From Fictibacillus barbaricus (GTDB lineage: Bacteria; Bacillota; Bacilli; Bacillales; Fictibacillaceae): a stretch of 64,000 bases of DNA. The DNA is taken from the NCBI RefSeq assembly GCF_014635025.1, contig NZ_BMCE01000001.1:620001-684000 (forward strand). Direction: 5' to 3'. A program made the translations under genes and the position numbers. Numbering within the stretch: position 1 is the stretch's first letter; each line of letters starts with the position of its first letter. The notes beneath the pieces are model-generated. The model was given only the letters and a program-made list of their open reading frames with translations. It was not told the origin of the DNA and did no database searches. Positions 62,073 through 64,000 of this stretch are shown piece by piece.

Positions 62073-63978
62073 ATTCAATATGATCGATCAAATATTTTGA
62101 GTATTCTTTTGCACCTGTTAACGTGAGATGAACACCGTCATTGCCAATGTATTCTGGATGAGATTCACTCATTTCAAACCAGTCAACTACTTTCACGTTT
62201 TTGTGTTGTGTGGCAACCTTTTTAATCGTCTCATTGACTTCATTTTGCCATGGTTTTGGTACGCGTGTTGTTATCATGTAAATGTCCCGGTCGCCGATTT
62301 CCTCAATCAGCTGATGCATCTTTTTCTCGGCTAGAGGTCCATTGGCACCAAGTTCGATGACCACGATCTCTCCTAAGCTGTTAGAACTTTTCTTTTGCTG
62401 AACGATTTCTTCCGCTTCTCTAAATTGACGACCAATCTTCGCGTCTACATCAACTTTTTTGAAGGCTTCTTCTAAATGTTTTGTTACATCAATCATGACG
62501 GAGTCACCAATTACTGAGAGAGAACGTGAATCTTGAACAGGTGGCTTTTTCTCTTTATTAGAATCTTTTTCCTCAGTTGGTTTCTTTTCAGGCTCATCTT
62601 TCTTGTCTTCTTTTTTAGGCGCATCTGGTTTAGGTTCAGGTTTTATTTTGTTCTCCGTCGGCGGCTCTTCGTTTACAACTTTTGCTTGGATCGTGTTAAT
62701 TACTTTATCTTTGCTTAACGCTACTGTAGTTGTAGTAAAGCCAATTACAGATACACATGTGAGCAATCCTAAGATACATGCCGTTGTGACAAAGCGTCCA
62801 ATAAATGATCGTTCCCGCTTCCACTCACCGCGTTTAACCACGCGGCAGAACTTTGTTAATGCTCCTTTTCGGATAGGGCTCTCGATAAACGTATAAGAGA
62901 GACTTGCAAGAACTAAGATTAACACGAGTTGAAATGGCGTTCTAAACAGGCTTGGTGCATCCGCTCCCCATTGTGGAGAAGTGAGCACGATGACAGGAAA
63001 ATGCCAGAGATAGATGCCGTATGAACGGACGCCGATCCAACGTAACGGTTTAAAGCTGAGCCAAATGTTCAGTCTGCTGGACGGATGAACCATGACGGCC
63101 ACAACAAGTAATGATGCTACAGAAATCGCAACCATTCCTCCTTGATAGAGGAAGTCTTGATATTGGTTTGTGCTCCAGAACATATAAAAGACGAAAGCGA
63201 GTGCTGACAATCCTACAAAATCTAGTTTCCAACGAATCTCCGGTGGAAGACTGCTAGACAGCTTTCGGCTAGGCCAGATCACAGCTAGACTTGCGCCAAG
63301 AAGGAGAGAAAATACACGTGTATCCGTTCCGTAATAGACACGGCTAGGGTCTGCGCCTGGTTCGTACATCAAAGTCATGAGAGCTGCGGATACAAGGGCA
63401 CCTGCTAGAATAATAGAAAATAGATAGCCTTCACGTACTCTAAGCTTTAACACAGCCATGATAACGATTGGCCATAGAATATAAAACTGTTCTTCCACCG
63501 CCAACGACCAGAAGTGCGTTAGAAGGGAAGGGGGACCGAAGCTTTCGAAATACGATAGGTCCTGGAAAATGTACCACCAGTTGCTCACATAAAAGACAGC
63601 TGCTACCGTGTCTTCCTCTAGCTTTTCAAGCATGGCGGGCTCAAAAAGTGTGACATATGTTATTACCACGAGCAGCATGGTGAACATAGCAGGTAATAGT
63701 CTTCGGGCCCGGCGAATCCAAAAGTTTTTAAAATTTATTGAATTAGTTGCGACATATTCCGCTACTAGAAGGTCTGTTATTAAGTATCCTGATAAAACAA
63801 AAAAGACGGTAACTCCCAGTAATCCGCCTGCAGCCCACTCGAAGTTTAAATGATAAGCGATGACGGCAAGGACGGCGATGGCTCTTAGTCCATCTAATCC
63901 GGATATGTACCTGTTCTTTCCTAGAGGTTGTTCAATGGCTTCATTTTGCTTTATACCGGATTGCCGGCTACGTTTCAT
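62071..63978 (-). CDS. OatA-like acyltransferase (membrane acyltransferase plus SGNH domain)
   Basis: This 635-residue protein has about ten or eleven membrane helices (Acyl_transf_3: ISGLDGLRAIAVLAVIAYHL, FFVLSGYLITDLL, LTHFWSLAVEEQFYILWP). A charged linker rich in Lys, Glu, Asp and Pro covers about 430-480. The C-terminal SGNH domain has SVIGDSVMID (nucleophile Ser) and GNDGVHLTLTGAKEY (Asp-His). Such proteins move acetyl groups across the membrane to peptidoglycan or a polysaccharide. The start is near the window edge; the frame stays open upstream with a weak ribosome site, so a longer N-terminus is possible. Confidence 0.85.
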   Translation of the reverse strand: MKRSRQSGIKQNEAIEQPLGKNRYISGLDGLRAIAVLAVIAYHLNFEWAAGGLLGVTVFFVLSGYLITDLLVAEYVATNSINFKNFWIRRARRLLPAMFTMLLVVITYVTLFEPAMLEKLEEDTVAAVFYVSNWWYIFQDLSYFESFGPPSLLTHFWSLAVEEQFYILWPIVIMAVLKLRVREGYLFSIILAGALVSAALMTLMYEPGADPSRVYYGTDTRVFSLLLGASLAVIWPSRKLSSSLPPEIRWKLDFVGLSALAFVFYMFWSTNQYQDFLYQGGMVAISVASLLVVAVMVHPSSRLNIWLSFKPLRWIGVRSYGIYLWHFPVIVLTSPQWGADAPSLFRTPFQLVLILVLASLSYTFIESPIRKGALTKFCRVVKRGEWKRERSFIGRFVTTACILGLLTCVSVIGFTTTTVALSKDKVINTIQAKVVNEEPPTENKIKPEPKPDAPKKEDKKDEPEKKPTEEKDSNKEKKPPVQDSRSLSVIGDSVMIDVTKHLEEAFKKVDVDAKIGRQFREAEEIVQQKKSSNSLGEIVVIELGANGPLAEKKMHQLIEEIGDRDIYMITTRVPKPWQNEVNETIKKVATQHKNVKVVDWFEMSESHPEYIGNDGVHLTLTGAKEYSKYLIDHIE

Positions 63979-64000
63979 GTGCTGCTTTTTGTGACGGTCT

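Overview
The window looks like a chromosomal segment of a motile, low-GC Gram-positive rod of the Bacillaceae. The evidence is the tagO / LCP / yvyE / degS-degU / degV / comFA-comFC / yvyF-flgM-flgN-flgK-flgL-yviE-fliW-csrA-hag gene order known from Bacillus subtilis, strong GGAGG ribosome sites with several TTG starts, and sigma-D-type promoters. It also has a SecA2/SlaP pair, legionaminic-acid-type genes and a class D sortase pair, so it is not B. subtilis itself. A Fictibacillus- or Bacillus-like genome would fit, but the species cannot be fixed from sequence reading alone. No rRNA, tRNA, insertion sequence or CRISPR array was seen.

Layout. 1-15 kb holds mostly secreted or membrane proteins: an LTA-synthase-like sulfatase-fold enzyme, an M14 carboxypeptidase with SH3-like repeats, an L,D-transpeptidase, a 1182-residue subtilase, an SbsC-like helical protein, a membrane-tethered HTH-like protein, DUF4184, small membrane proteins, a C39-like protease and a polyprenyl-phosphate sugar transferase. 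15.5-17.2 kb is an acidic LPKTA-anchored protein with its class D sortase. 17.7-20.5 kb is a SpoIID/LytB-like protein with five C-terminal repeats, followed by a second SbsC-like protein and, on the minus strand, secA2-slaP.

25-34.3 kb is one operon: flippase, polysialyltransferase-family glycosyltransferase, polymerase, then a complete six-enzyme CMP-legionaminate-type pathway. 34.5-36.9 kb is an Amidase_3 autolysin carrying six repeats of the type found in the SpoIID-like protein. Both proteins have good sigma-D promoters, which makes them a candidate equivalent of LytB/LytC. 37-44 kb is a second polysaccharide set resembling teichuronic acid genes: GT2, galU, ugd, sugar transferase, polymerase/ligase, flippase. 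44-47 kb carries LCP, tagO and yvyE. 47.4-61.6 kb carries degSU, an inserted sensor kinase and ROK kinase, degV, comFA/FC and the late flagellar genes through hag. The window ends in a DUF5658 protein and an OatA-like acyltransferase.

The genes together describe envelope construction (polymer synthesis, wall remodelling, surface-protein export and anchoring) joined to motility and competence control. The most unusual signals are: (1) two intergenic arrays of the 9-mer TATCA[G/T]GAA repeated every 20-21 bp; (2) an 11-codon leader ORF whose stop overlaps the comFA start inside a perfect terminator hairpin, which looks like an attenuator; (3) the sigma-D-linked, repeat-sharing SpoIID/amidase pair; (4) a hag leader with a perfect 5' hairpin and two CsrA-type sites; (5) a polysialyltransferase-like gene joined to the legionaminate pathway.
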